Shown: positions 1 through 7,711, counted from the stretch's first letter. The stretch: DNA of 13,704 bases from an uncultured Treponema sp. (GCA_938045195.1 CALINC010000054.1:1-13704); one strand, 5' to 3'. Numbers and translations: made by a program. Notes: generated from the letters alone by a model not told the origin.

Positions 1-12
1 GTTTAATACCCT

Positions 13-58
13 GTTGCTGCGCAACGTACGCTCTGCGTCGAGGTTGTTGATTTTTTTT
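13..58 (+). terminator. Possible terminator of an upstream gene
   Basis: Two short hairpins stand side by side: GTTGC/GCAAC with a 3-base loop at 13-25, and ACGC/GCGT with a 3-base loop at 28-38. A run of eight T follows at 51-58. The stems are short and the T run starts 12 bases after the second stem, so this is only a weak candidate. The gene it would serve lies outside the window. Confidence 0.2.
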
Positions 59-130
59 AATTGTTTATCTCATTTAACTTTTTTTTTTACGGTCTATTGT
101 AATTTTTTTCTTCAAGTGATATACTTGCCT

Positions 131-136
131 TATAAT
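131..136 (+). promoter_or_regulatory. Probable -10 element of the prs promoter
   Basis: A perfect TATAAT lies 27 bases before the prs start codon. The best -35 at 17-bp spacing (about 108-113) is poor, matching only the leading TT, so the promoter may rely on the -10 alone or on an activator. Tracts of T upstream (about 51-58, 80-88 and 103-109) could add DNA curvature. The call rests on the -10 match and its position. Confidence 0.45.
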
Positions 137-163
137 TCGTATCAGAAGTTTGAGGTAATAAAA

Positions 164-1420
164 ATGAACTATATTGAATCCAATAATTTGGCGGTTATAG
201 CTTGTCCGGGAGGAGAAGCTTTTGCAGATTTAACGATTGAAAATTTACGGCATATTTATGCTCATAAATTCTATAATCAAAGCAAAAAACTTGCGAAAAG
301 ATATTCTTTTGCCGAAAATGAGATGATTCAAAAATTCAATTTTTACAGCGATTTGTTTTCTAACAGGATGTCCGTTAGTAACGATACCGAAAAATTTCAT
401 CTTCCAAAATTTAAAGTAGATGCCCGTTTTACTTATTTTATGAACGGCGAATTTAAAACTGAAATTTTAGAAACAATACGCGGTAAAGATGTATATATTT
501 TTCAAGATGTAGAAAATAAACAGCCAATTACAATTAATGAGGGAAAGAATAATATTGTTTTTTCGGTAAATGACCATTTGATGTCGCTTATTGTAACCAT
601 TGATGCCGTCCGCCATGCTGGGGCAGGAAGAATTTCTCTCGTACTTCCCGTTTATCCTTACAGCAGACAGCACAAAAAAAAGGGACGCGAGGGGCTAACG
701 GCAAGCCTGCTCGGTCATATTTACGAAAATCTTGATGTGGAACAAATTATTACACTAGATATTCATTCACGTGAAATTGAAAACGCATTCCATTCTACGC
801 GGCTTCAAAATCTTCATGCCAGTTATCAAATTATTAGGGAGCTTACGCGCATTGTGGATTTAAGTGCCGATTCGGAAGAAGAATTCGTTGTCGTTTCTCC
901 CGATTCCGGTGCCGTAGACCGCAATAAATTTTATTCTTCAGGTTTGCAAAAGCCGCTTGCAATGATTTATAAAGAACGTGACTATTCCATTGTTACACAA
1001 AATGCAAAGCAGTCCAATATTATAAGCATAAAACTTTTAGGAGATGTTGATGGAAAAAATGCTTTTCTTGCAGACGATATGCTCGGCACGGGCGGCACAC
1101 TTTTAAAGGGTATGGAATTCTTAAAAAGCAAAGGGGCAAAAAAAGTTATTGCTGCGGTGAGTTTACCGTTTTTTACAGGCGATGCAATAAAACTATTTGA
1201 TGAAGCATACGAAAAAGGTTTGTTCTATCGGGTTATCGGAACAAACGCCGTATATCATACCGAATTAAAACAAAAAGAATGGTATATCGAAACCGATGTT
1301 TCCGGCTTATTTGCGCAAGTTATCGCACGGCTGCATGAAAATCAATCGCTTTCAGGTTTATTGGACAACCGCAGCATTATTGAAAAACTTTTAAAGAACG
1401 CTTCTGTGGGAAAAAAATGA
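164..1420 (+). CDS. prs: Ribose-phosphate pyrophosphokinase (PRPP synthetase), enlarged form
   Basis: Makes phosphoribosyl pyrophosphate from ribose 5-phosphate and ATP in the cytoplasm, feeding purine, pyrimidine, NAD, histidine and tryptophan synthesis. The product is 418 residues. The open frame continues to base 14, but the ATG at 164 has GAGG (152-155) eight bases upstream and a TATAAT before that. Family blocks are in order: FMNGEF (92-97), RGKDVYIFQ (106-114), NDHLM (136-140), YPYSRQHKK (164-172), catalytic-type DIHS with His201, SPDSGAVDR (245-253), Lys270 in the flexible-loop position and the PRPP-binding loop DDMLGTGGT (304-312). Classic bacterial Prs is about 310-320 residues; most of the extra length lies before residue 90, where the usual short first strand is replaced by a longer segment. 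The loop differs from the common DDMIDTAGT. The family call is firm; whether regulation by ADP and phosphate is kept cannot be judged. The stop overlaps the next start (ATGA). Confidence 0.93.
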   Translation: MNYIESNNLAVIACPGGEAFADLTIENLRHIYAHKFYNQSKKLAKRYSFAENEMIQKFNFYSDLFSNRMSVSNDTEKFHLPKFKVDARFTYFMNGEFKTEILETIRGKDVYIFQDVENKQPITINEGKNNIVFSVNDHLMSLIVTIDAVRHAGAGRISLVLPVYPYSRQHKKKGREGLTASLLGHIYENLDVEQIITLDIHSREIENAFHSTRLQNLHASYQIIRELTRIVDLSADSEEEFVVVSPDSGAVDRNKFYSSGLQKPLAMIYKERDYSIVTQNAKQSNIISIKLLGDVDGKNAFLADDMLGTGGTLLKGMEFLKSKGAKKVIAAVSLPFFTGDAIKLFDEAYEKGLFYRVIGTNAVYHTELKQKEWYIETDVSGLFAQVIARLHENQSLSGLLDNRSIIEKLLKNASVGKK

Positions 1421-2649
1421 TTTGTTGTGTTGCCGTTTTTGATATCGGCACATCTTCATTAAAAGGAGCCCTTATTTCTGAAGAAGGAAACGTGTTTGTA
1501 CAAAGCCGTTTATTTTTTCCGAATGAGGTTATTGCAGAAAATTGGCTTATCTCATTTGAAAATATGTTTAAGCAATTTTTGGATTTTGCTTTTAGTGCGG
1601 AGTTGAGTATTTCAGGAATTTGCATTTCAGGAAACGGTCCGTCTTTAATTTCTGTTGCCGGTAAATCCAGTAAACTGCTCCTTTGGAACACTCCGCTTAA
1701 AGAAACGCAAACGCTTAAAAAAGTATTGGGAACAAAATCCATTTTTTTGCCGCGCTTTGAAACGTTTTCTATTTTATTTCCTTATGAATTTGAAAATGCG
1801 GAATTTATTTTTTCGGGACAAGAATTTTTAATTTACAAATTAACCGGAGCTGGAGTTACCGTACTGCCGGAAAAAAGATATGTGCAGGCTTACTGGACGG
1901 AAGCGGATTTATCCGCTCTTAATATTGAAAAAAATAAAATTCCGCCTTTTGTTGAACCCGGCACCTTGTGCGGAACATATCACAGCATTCCTGTATTTGC
2001 AGGAGTTCCGGATTTTATTGCCGCATTAATCGGCACGAATACTCTCTCTCCCGGAGCTGCCTGCGATAGAGCAGGTTCCAGCGAGGGCTTAAATATTTGC
2101 GTCAGGACAATTCCCGCACAAGAGAAATTGCAAGGTTTAAGGCTTTTGCCTGCTCCCATTGTTCCATTTTGGAATATTGCTTTTATACTCCCCAATTCGG
2201 GAACACTCTTTTATGATCTTATAAAAAAGAGCGGCGGAAGTTTTTTGGATTTTGAATCCTTTATGCAGAGCATCGCAGCCGTTATAAAATCTGCAAATGA
2301 GGGTACCGCACAAAAAATTGATGCTACTGCACGTACGGGTGCAGCTCTTGTAAAAAAAATTGCAGGGGAAGTTAAGAGCGGAATGGATTTGCTTGAAGCT
2401 GCTTCCGGCTTTAAACCGGTATATACAATGTGCGGCGGTCAGGCAAAAAGCCCTTTGTGGAGAAAAATTAAAAGTGAAATCACAAAACGTAATTTTAGAT
2501 TGCTGCAAATTGCCGATGCGGAACTTCTAGGTAATGCGGCAATTGCATTCACTGCATTAAAAAGATATACGTCAATTTCAGAAGCCGCCGCGAGTATAAC
2601 TGCATATAATTTTACGGCTGCGGAACAACACTTAAAAGTTTCTCTATAA
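1417..2649 (+). CDS. FGGY-family carbohydrate kinase, short form
   Basis: A 410-residue sugar kinase of the FGGY family (xylulokinase, glycerol kinase, ribulokinase and relatives), predicted to phosphorylate a sugar or polyol with ATP. The N-terminal phosphate loop is DIGTSSLKGALI (9-20); ISGNGPSLISV (70-80) matches the second family block; GVPDFIAALIG (196-206) carries the likely catalytic base Asp199; GSSEGLN (220-226) and CGGQAKSPLW (339-348) are the adenosine-side motifs; AELLGNAAIA (368-377) is the conserved late helix. Typical members have about 480-520 residues, so this one is short by 70 or more, mainly in the middle lid region. After the substrate-side Trp90 the usual W-x-D-x-R is replaced by WNTPL. 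The start overlaps the prs stop, with only a weak TGGG ribosome site (1407-1410), so translation is probably coupled. Linkage to prs suggests a pentose, but the substrate cannot be read from sequence. The 3' end overlaps the convergent MoxR gene by 38 bp. Confidence 0.85.
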   Translation: MICCVAVFDIGTSSLKGALISEEGNVFVQSRLFFPNEVIAENWLISFENMFKQFLDFAFSAELSISGICISGNGPSLISVAGKSSKLLLWNTPLKETQTLKKVLGTKSIFLPRFETFSILFPYEFENAEFIFSGQEFLIYKLTGAGVTVLPEKRYVQAYWTEADLSALNIEKNKIPPFVEPGTLCGTYHSIPVFAGVPDFIAALIGTNTLSPGAACDRAGSSEGLNICVRTIPAQEKLQGLRLLPAPIVPFWNIAFILPNSGTLFYDLIKKSGGSFLDFESFMQSIAAVIKSANEGTAQKIDATARTGAALVKKIAGEVKSGMDLLEAASGFKPVYTMCGGQAKSPLWRKIKSEITKRNFRLLQIADAELLGNAAIAFTALKRYTSISEAAASITAYNFTAAEQHLKVSL

Positions 2650-3607
2650 TGTCATCAGCATTAAGATTATCTGCAGCAGCTTCATAAGAAAGTTTTAAGC
2701 GATGCCGCAAAGCAGGATATGCACACGCCTTAACATCTTCAGGAATTACAAAACTTCTTCCATCGAATAAGGCTTTTATTTTTGCGCACTTTTGAATTGC
2801 AATAGCAGCGCGGGGAGAAGCTCCATAAAGAATATAACTTAAATAGTTCCCTCGTGAATATGCATCTTGTTTTATATCTTCGGCTGGGCGGGTTGCCGCG
2901 ACAATAGAAACTATATATTTCGTTATCTCTTCTGCGCATCTTATTTTTTCGGCAGCTTCACGCAACAAGTATAAATCTTCATTCATTAAAACCGGAGCTA
3001 CGGAGGTTTCACCGGTGAGTTCCTTGCAGGCTAAATTTGAAAACTTATTTACAATACTAATTTCCTCTTCAACGGATGGATACGGAACAAAAAGTTTTAA
3101 TAAAAATCGGTCGAGTTCAGCTTCGGGGAGCGGATACGTTCCTTCTTGTTCAATAGGATTTTGTGTTGCCAAAACAAAAAAAGGCGACGGCAGAGGATAG
3201 GAAGTTTCTCCGATTGTAACTTGTTTTTCTGCCATTGCTTCCAATAATGCTGACTGCACTTTTGCCGGTGCACGGTTTATTTCATCCGCTAAAATAATAT
3301 TCGCAAAAATCGGACCTTTCCGTACAGAAAAGTTTCCGAGACTTTGCTGATAAATAAGAGTCCCGATTAAATCTGCGGGTAAAAGATCGGGCGTAAATTG
3401 AATACGTTTAAAACTTGCATTTACAGATTTTGCAAAAGTTTTTACGGTAAGAGTTTTTGCAAGACCGGGTACACCTTCAAGTAAAATATGCCCGCCTGCA
3501 ATATAAGCCGTAAGAATTCCGTCTATAAGTTCCGTTTGCCCTATAATATTTTTTGCAATATTTTTTCTAAAATTATCTATAATTGTTTTATATTTTTCTT
3601 CTTCCAT
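2612..3607 (-). CDS. MoxR-family AAA+ ATPase, orphan
   Basis: A 331-residue cytoplasmic AAA+ ATPase of the MoxR family, chaperone-like ATPases that usually act with a DUF58 or von Willebrand A protein to mature or switch enzyme complexes and envelope functions. Walker A is GVPGLAKT (45-52); Walker B IILADE (104-109) runs into NRAPAKVQSALLEAMAE; sensor 1 is in LATQNP (146-151), followed by the family block EQEGTYPLPEAELDRF (153-168) with a probable arginine finger; sensor 2 is GASPRA (262-267). The length is normal. It starts 18 bases after the thyX stop. The only ribosome site is AGAGG overlapping that stop, an unusually long 14 bases from the ATG, so expression may be weak or coupled. No DUF58, VWA or transglutaminase partner lies beside it, since the next gene is the convergent sugar kinase. 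The family is certain; the target is unknown. Confidence 0.9.
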   Translation of the reverse strand: MEEEKYKTIIDNFRKNIAKNIIGQTELIDGILTAYIAGGHILLEGVPGLAKTLTVKTFAKSVNASFKRIQFTPDLLPADLIGTLIYQQSLGNFSVRKGPIFANIILADEINRAPAKVQSALLEAMAEKQVTIGETSYPLPSPFFVLATQNPIEQEGTYPLPEAELDRFLLKLFVPYPSVEEEISIVNKFSNLACKELTGETSVAPVLMNEDLYLLREAAEKIRCAEEITKYIVSIVAATRPAEDIKQDAYSRGNYLSYILYGASPRAAIAIQKCAKIKALFDGRSFVIPEDVKACAYPALRHRLKLSYEAAADNLNADDIIEKLLSVVPQP

Positions 3608-3625
3608 AATTACAAATTGAACCTC

Positions 3626-4462
3626 TTAAATTTGCCGCCCTGTTTTGAGTTTTTCATTAAATCTTTCAGCGTCTTTTCCTTGTAAGCCGCTTTCTTTTCC
3701 TGCAAGCAAATTCCTAATAGCTTGCAATTCTTCTTGCGAAAAATTAACTCCGTTTTTTTCATGACGCTCAAAAGAAGCACAGGCAAGCGGCGCAATCTTT
3801 TTACAAATATCGAATATAACTTCCGCATAAACTCTTATTTCTTTTTGTGCATGAGCGTCGAGCCGTAATCTTAAAAAATGAAAAAGATTATGCAAGTCTA
3901 TTTGCCAATACCATTCGGTATAAGTGGAAAGAGGCAGATTAATTCTTGCAAGTTCCCGTGCGATATTTTTATCGAGAAGTTCGGAATAGGCGGAATATGT
4001 TTTTTCCTGCGTAGAAATTAAAGATTGAATAATGCTTTCACTTAGGGCTTCCGGTATGGACTTAGCCTGCCGCCCTTGTTTATTATCGCTGCTTTGCAGA
4101 GCAATATCGCAAGGAGCAGGAACATAGAATTCATTTTTTAAAATGGAATACCGTCCCGATATTTCATTTAATCGGGCTGTCCTATGCCTTATCCATTGGC
4201 GAGCAACAAAAATCGGGAGTTTAATATGAAAGGTTAAAACGACTTGCTCAAAAGGAGACGTATGTTTATTTCTCAAAAGATAATCTATAAGTGCTGCATC
4301 TTCGCGCACGGTTTTAGTACCGGTTCCATAAGAAACACGGGCGGCTTGGACAATTCTCTCATCAGTTCCAAGATAATCTACTAATCTTATAAATCCTTTA
4401 TCAAGAACTTTAAATTCTTTATCTAAAATTTCTTCAGCTTCTAAAGATATACAGTGTGCCAT
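3626..4462 (-). CDS. thyX: Flavin-dependent thymidylate synthase
   Basis: Converts dUMP to dTMP using methylene-tetrahydrofolate, with FAD and NAD(P)H as reductant, unrelated in fold to ThyA. The 278-residue product has the signature RHRTARLNEIS (92-102), which fits RHR-x7-S and binds FAD and nucleotide. It also has the conserved blocks TSPFEQV (68-74), ARQWIRHR (87-94), SGRYS (102-106), LPLSTYTEWYWQIDL (176-190) and FLRLRLDAHAQKEIR (196-210). The open frame extends eight codons further to 4486, but I chose the ATG at 4462 because the family homology begins there and a -35/-10 pair ends just before it; a start at 4486 would lie inside that promoter. Neither ATG has a Shine-Dalgarno. The MoxR gene follows after 18 bp and is probably co-transcribed. 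The gene indicates that the organism makes thymidylate by the ThyX route; whether a thyA exists elsewhere is not visible. Confidence 0.95.
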   Translation of the reverse strand: MAHCISLEAEEILDKEFKVLDKGFIRLVDYLGTDERIVQAARVSYGTGTKTVREDAALIDYLLRNKHTSPFEQVVLTFHIKLPIFVARQWIRHRTARLNEISGRYSILKNEFYVPAPCDIALQSSDNKQGRQAKSIPEALSESIIQSLISTQEKTYSAYSELLDKNIARELARINLPLSTYTEWYWQIDLHNLFHFLRLRLDAHAQKEIRVYAEVIFDICKKIAPLACASFERHEKNGVNFSQEELQAIRNLLAGKESGLQGKDAERFNEKLKTGRQI

Positions 4463-4468
4463 AATTGA

Positions 4469-4497
4469 ATAATAACATAACGGCATGGAAAAAACAA
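4469..4497 (-). promoter_or_regulatory. Putative thyX promoter giving a leaderless mRNA
   Basis: Read on the minus strand, TTGTTT (4497-4492) is followed by a 17-base spacer and TATTAT (4474-4469). A start of transcription about seven bases downstream would fall at or next to the ATG at 4462, leaving no leader. That fits the lack of a ribosome binding site. The region is AT-rich, so a chance match is possible. Confidence 0.4.
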
Positions 4498-4540
4498 GTC
4501 GATGGTAAAAAAATTATAGTCTATATCTAGGACTAAAACT

Positions 4541-4684
4541 ATGAGTGATTTTGATGATAACGATTTTTCAATTCCTGAAAATAATTCAGATGAAAATAGT
4601 TTACCGAAAAAAGCCGGACAAGCTATGATCCCCATAGTGCATCCCAAATCGGTTTTTACTAAAAATGTTATTTTAATTATATAA
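4541..4684 (+). CDS. Small ORF, probable truncated start of a membrane protein
   Basis: A 47-codon frame with ATG at 4541 and AGGA (4529-4532) eight bases upstream, so it has a credible translation start; TATAGT or TATATC just before it could be a -10. The product has a very acidic head (MSDFDDNDF, then several Asp/Glu), a short basic stretch (LPKKAGQ, 21-27), and ends VFTKNVILII at a TAA just as a hydrophobic segment begins. That is the look of the cytoplasmic N-terminus of a membrane protein cut off at its first transmembrane helix. Downstream, 4685-4827 holds only short open fragments. It is divergent from thyX. I do not recognise the family. It could be a decayed gene or a real small protein. 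Confidence 0.4.
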   Translation: MSDFDDNDFSIPENNSDENSLPKKAGQAMIPIVHPKSVFTKNVILII

Positions 4685-4762
4685 ACCGCTAATGAAGAGC
4701 TTGAGGGTATCACTCACTACAGCTCATCATGTAATTAACATTAATAATTTTCAGAAACTGAT

Positions 4763-4803
4763 GTTTCTTCCGCTTGCTTATTTTTTTAATTCAAGCTGAA
4801 GAA
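4763..4803. other. Hairpins between the small ORF and the importer operon
   Basis: TTCTTCCGCTTG (4765-4776) pairs with CAAGCTGAAGAA (4792-4803) with one mismatch around a 15-base T-rich loop, and AGAAAC/GTTTCT (4753-4768) forms a competing small hairpin. They sit 25 bases past the end of the importer ATPase gene on the minus strand and could stop or stabilise that transcript, but no T run follows on either strand. Confidence 0.25.
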
Positions 4804-4827
4804 GCCGGCAGTTTTTGATTTCTGTTT

Positions 4828-5628
4828 TTACAGGTTCTTTAAATACACAAATGGTTTATCATCGACATACTTTAAATGAACTTGTGAAGCCTCATTTTTT
4901 TTATACATAAGATTAAGTAATCCGATTATTTTTTTGTTAAACGAATTATCGGACTTTTCTATTACATCAAAGATTGTGTTTTGATGAATGCAATAAATAA
5001 TATCCGCATATTGTATTGCAAGAGCCGGATTATGGATAGAAACTATTATGGTCTTTTGTTCTTCTTTACACAGTTTGCATATAATTTCCATAAGTTTATG
5101 CTCATTATAAAAATCAAGGTTTGTGGTAGGTTCATCTAAAAGCATGATAGGAGCATTTTGAACTATACCGCGTGCAAGTAAGATGAGGCGAGCTTCCCCC
5201 GAACTTAATTGCGTATAAGGTCTATCGGAAAAATCTTTTAGCCTCAAATTTTCAAGTACATAATCCGTAAATTCCCAATCTTCTTGTGAAGGAGCTTTTA
5301 TTTCCGATTGATAAGGATTTCTTCCCATAACCGCAAAATCTCTTACAGTGTAAGCAAAAACGCTTCGGTGTTCTTGCGGAATATAGGAAACATATCTTGC
5401 AAATTGTTTGCGTGTTAATGTTTCCGATTTTTTTTGCAATACTGACAGTGTTCCGCTTACAGGTTTTTCCAAACCTGCCAATAATCTTAAAAAAGTAGTT
5501 TTCCCAGCACCGTTTGCACCAATCAAACTTATAATCTTATTTTGAGGAATGGTCTGTGAAATATTTTTAAGAATAACAGTTTTCCCCCGTGCAGCAAAAA
5601 CATTGTTAAGTTCAAAAGCCGTATTCAT
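4828..5628 (-). CDS. ABC importer ATPase, FecE/BtuD type
   Basis: A 266-residue cytoplasmic ATPase that powers uptake by the permease encoded just before it. Walker A is GANGAGKT (37-44), the Q-loop is YIPQEH (82-87, Gln85), the signature is LSSGEAR (141-147, Ser in place of the first Gly of LSGGQ, common in this subfamily), Walker B is IMLLDEPTTNLD (161-172) and the switch histidine is His199 in VSIHNP. MGRNPY (101-106) is typical of the metal-chelate class. The C-terminus (about 240-266) is a short non-conserved tail. The ATG lies inside the end of the permease gene (17-bp overlap) and has AAAGG seven bases upstream. This is the third gene of a binding protein, permease, ATPase operon; no gene follows it on this strand before 4541. 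The family is certain; the substrate is not. Confidence 0.92.
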   Translation of the reverse strand: MNTAFELNNVFAARGKTVILKNISQTIPQNKIISLIGANGAGKTTFLRLLAGLEKPVSGTLSVLQKKSETLTRKQFARYVSYIPQEHRSVFAYTVRDFAVMGRNPYQSEIKAPSQEDWEFTDYVLENLRLKDFSDRPYTQLSSGEARLILLARGIVQNAPIMLLDEPTTNLDFYNEHKLMEIICKLCKEEQKTIIVSIHNPALAIQYADIIYCIHQNTIFDVIEKSDNSFNKKIIGLLNLMYKKNEASQVHLKYVDDKPFVYLKNL

Positions 5629-6616
5629 ATCCGAACCTTTTTGTATTCAGCATAAACCATCCGAGCCCTGCAGCACCGATAAGAGCTGTTATAATGCTGA
5701 TAGGAATTTCGCCGCCCGTAACAGAACGCGCAAAGGTATCTGCAACAAGTAAAAGAGAAGCTCCGCATATAAAAGAAAGAGGAACAAGCCTATTGTTATT
5801 ATTTCCAAAAAGAAGCCTTACTATATGAGGTGCAATTAAACCTATCCAGCTTATTATTCCGGCAGCGGAAACAACAGCAGCTACCAATAAGGTAGAAGAG
5901 CCGATAAAAAGCAGTCTCATTTTCTTTACCGATACACCAAGTCCCGCGGCTTCTTCATCTCCCAAAGAAAGGATATTGAGCTGCTTCCGAAATAGAAAAA
6001 TAAAACCGCCGGCTACACACACAATCGGCAAAAATACAATAAAATTCCGCCATGTAATAATATTAAAACAACCCATTAGCCAGAATTCCAATGAGGGTAA
6101 ATCGTTCATCGGATCGGCGGTGTATTTAATAATAGAAACAAAAGAACTCGCTGCGGCGTTTACGATAATACCTGAAAGAATAAGCCGTATAAGACTGTGC
6201 ACTCCGCCTATCGCAGAAATTTGCAAAACAAAAAAAACGGCGATAATTCCGCCTGCAAAAGCGGACATTTGAATAACAAAAGGATTGGCATGAAAGACCA
6301 CGATTGCAAGTCCGGCACCAAGCGATGCACCCGAAGACACTCCTATAATATCAGGAGAAACAAGAGGATTTCTAAAGAGACTTTGCAAGCTTGTTCCGCT
6401 TAAAGCCAAAACTCCTCCTGAAATAAATACGAATAGGGTTCTGGGAAGCCGTATATTTATAAAAACATTATATGCCGCACTCGAATATGTTCCGTTTATG
6501 GGGATAAGTATTTTAAGCATTTCGAAAAACGAAATAAAATACCTACCCCAACTAAGCGAAAAAAATAATGCGGCTATCGGAAAAAGAAGTAAACCGGCTT
6601 TGTATTTTATTTTCAC
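5612..6616 (-). CDS. ABC importer permease, FecCD/BtuC family
   Basis: A 334-residue inner-membrane permease of the FecCD family, which forms the channel for iron-siderophore, haem, cobalamin or molybdate uptake; family members have about ten membrane helices and work as a dimer. Family blocks are RLPR (56-59), the region from GTSLQ (74) through FRNPLVSPDIIGV (81-93), the coupling loop LGDEEAAGLGV (218-228) that contacts the ATPase, and GLIAPHIVRLLFG (259-271). The length is usual for the family. The start is a GTG that overlaps the binding-protein stop as GTGA. It has no clear ribosome site, so it is probably translated by coupling. No in-frame ATG lies near it; the next Met is residue 33, inside the first helical region. 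Confidence 0.93.
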   Translation of the reverse strand: MKIKYKAGLLLFPIAALFFSLSWGRYFISFFEMLKILIPINGTYSSAAYNVFINIRLPRTLFVFISGGVLALSGTSLQSLFRNPLVSPDIIGVSSGASLGAGLAIVVFHANPFVIQMSAFAGGIIAVFFVLQISAIGGVHSLIRLILSGIIVNAAASSFVSIIKYTADPMNDLPSLEFWLMGCFNIITWRNFIVFLPIVCVAGGFIFLFRKQLNILSLGDEEAAGLGVSVKKMRLLFIGSSTLLVAAVVSAAGIISWIGLIAPHIVRLLFGNNNNRLVPLSFICGASLLLVADTFARSVTGGEIPISIITALIGAAGLGWFMLNTKRFGYEYGF

Positions 6617-7638
6617 TCTACATTTAAAGATTTTAAATCTTTTTCTTTCCCGAAAAATTCTTTATAAAAGTTATTTGCTTTTTTTTCAAGATATCCTGAA
6701 GGAATTTTTCCGGGGTGTAACTTATCGGCAAGCCAAATGATACCTAAGCATGAACTTGGGATAGGTGATTCCCATTCGTCTACAGAAGACGGAAAAATAT
6801 ATATTTTTCCGTTATCAATGGCGGGAATACCGCTCCATTCTTTTTTGGAAGTTAAATCGGATGCCTTTATTTTTGTACCCGCCGCCATAACAATAACCTG
6901 CGGAGAATATGTATGTACTTGCTCAAGAGAAACTTTTGTCCAATATGTATCCTTTATATCGTCCGTAACCAATTTTCCGCCTGCCGCTTTAATAAGTTCT
7001 GCCTGAAACATTTTAGGGCTTAACGCATTTAAGGCGTCAGAACGGCTATTCATATAAACAGCAACGGGATCATCATCCTTTATAAACTCTGCTACATCGC
7101 TTAAAATTTCATTATAAAATTTAAGCAGCTTATCGGCTTCATTTTTTTTACCTGTTGCATCGCCGAGCATTTTTACATAGCTAAAAAAGTTTTGCATTGT
7201 TTCGGGTTCAACAACGAGAGCCGGAATTCCGAGGGTCTCAATTTGCGGCAGTTGGGCGGCAGCCTTAAACGGAACAAGAATCAAATCAGGGCTTACGGAA
7301 GCGAGAGCTTCAAGGTTTAAACTCTTTGCAGAACCGCAGATCGGTTTTTCCGCAAGTTCAGGGGCGAATTCTTTTATAAAAGGTCTAACTCCCCCTTTAC
7401 CGCCGTCGCCGGAAACAATAATGTCCCTGCAGCCGATAGCAAGAGCCGTGTTACTTAAAATATAAAAAGGGGCAACTATACGTTCAGGTTTTTTTTGTAG
7501 TACAACCTGCCGTCCTTGATGGTCGGTAACTTCGGCAAAAGTCCCCGTACCCGGCTTCTCACGGCTTCCGCCTGCCCATAATTGAAGCCCTGCAGCCGCA
7601 ACCATTAAAAAAGCAAAAAACTTACTTTTTTTTGTCAT
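6613..7638 (-). CDS. Periplasmic metal-chelate binding protein (FecB/BtuF-like)
   Basis: A 341-residue exported binding protein for the importer, delivering an iron-siderophore, haem, cobalamin or molybdate-type ligand to the permease. I start it at the ATG at 7638, with AAGGAG eight bases upstream. A GTG two codons earlier is open but would be only two bases from that site. Residues 1-22 are a signal peptide with a basic start (MTKKSK), a hydrophobic core and an A-type end (QLWA before GGSREK). There is no Cys, so it is not a lipoprotein, unlike many treponemal binding proteins. The mature part opens with VTDHQGRQVVLQKKPERIV (37-55), the usual first block of this family, and continues with LEALASVSPDLILVP. 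Near the C-terminus it has IPAIDNGKIYIFPS and LGIIWLADKLHPGK, a form I associate with iron-compound or molybdate binding proteins. The ligand cannot be settled from this. Confidence 0.9.
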   Translation of the reverse strand: MTKKSKFFAFLMVAAAGLQLWAGGSREKPGTGTFAEVTDHQGRQVVLQKKPERIVAPFYILSNTALAIGCRDIIVSGDGGKGGVRPFIKEFAPELAEKPICGSAKSLNLEALASVSPDLILVPFKAAAQLPQIETLGIPALVVEPETMQNFFSYVKMLGDATGKKNEADKLLKFYNEILSDVAEFIKDDDPVAVYMNSRSDALNALSPKMFQAELIKAAGGKLVTDDIKDTYWTKVSLEQVHTYSPQVIVMAAGTKIKASDLTSKKEWSGIPAIDNGKIYIFPSSVDEWESPIPSSCLGIIWLADKLHPGKIPSGYLEKKANNFYKEFFGKEKDLKSLNVE

Positions 7639-7711
7639 AAACACTTCTCCTTATAAATTCATCAAAATGTAATTAAATTTAAAGATGAATCTTATAATAA
7701 TCAACCAAAAC

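Noticed and set aside
14..163. An N-terminal extension of Prs beginning at base 14
   Set aside because: The extension would be translated through the -10 element and T tracts; the ATG at 164 has a GAGG site at ideal spacing.
1377..2508. Minus-strand frames opposite the sugar kinase
   Set aside because: They are antisense to a frame with FGGY-family motifs throughout and show no motifs of their own.
4692..4799. A 35-codon frame after the small ORF near thyX
   Set aside because: It has no ribosome site, overlaps the hairpins and has no recognisable character; it is at most part of a decayed gene.
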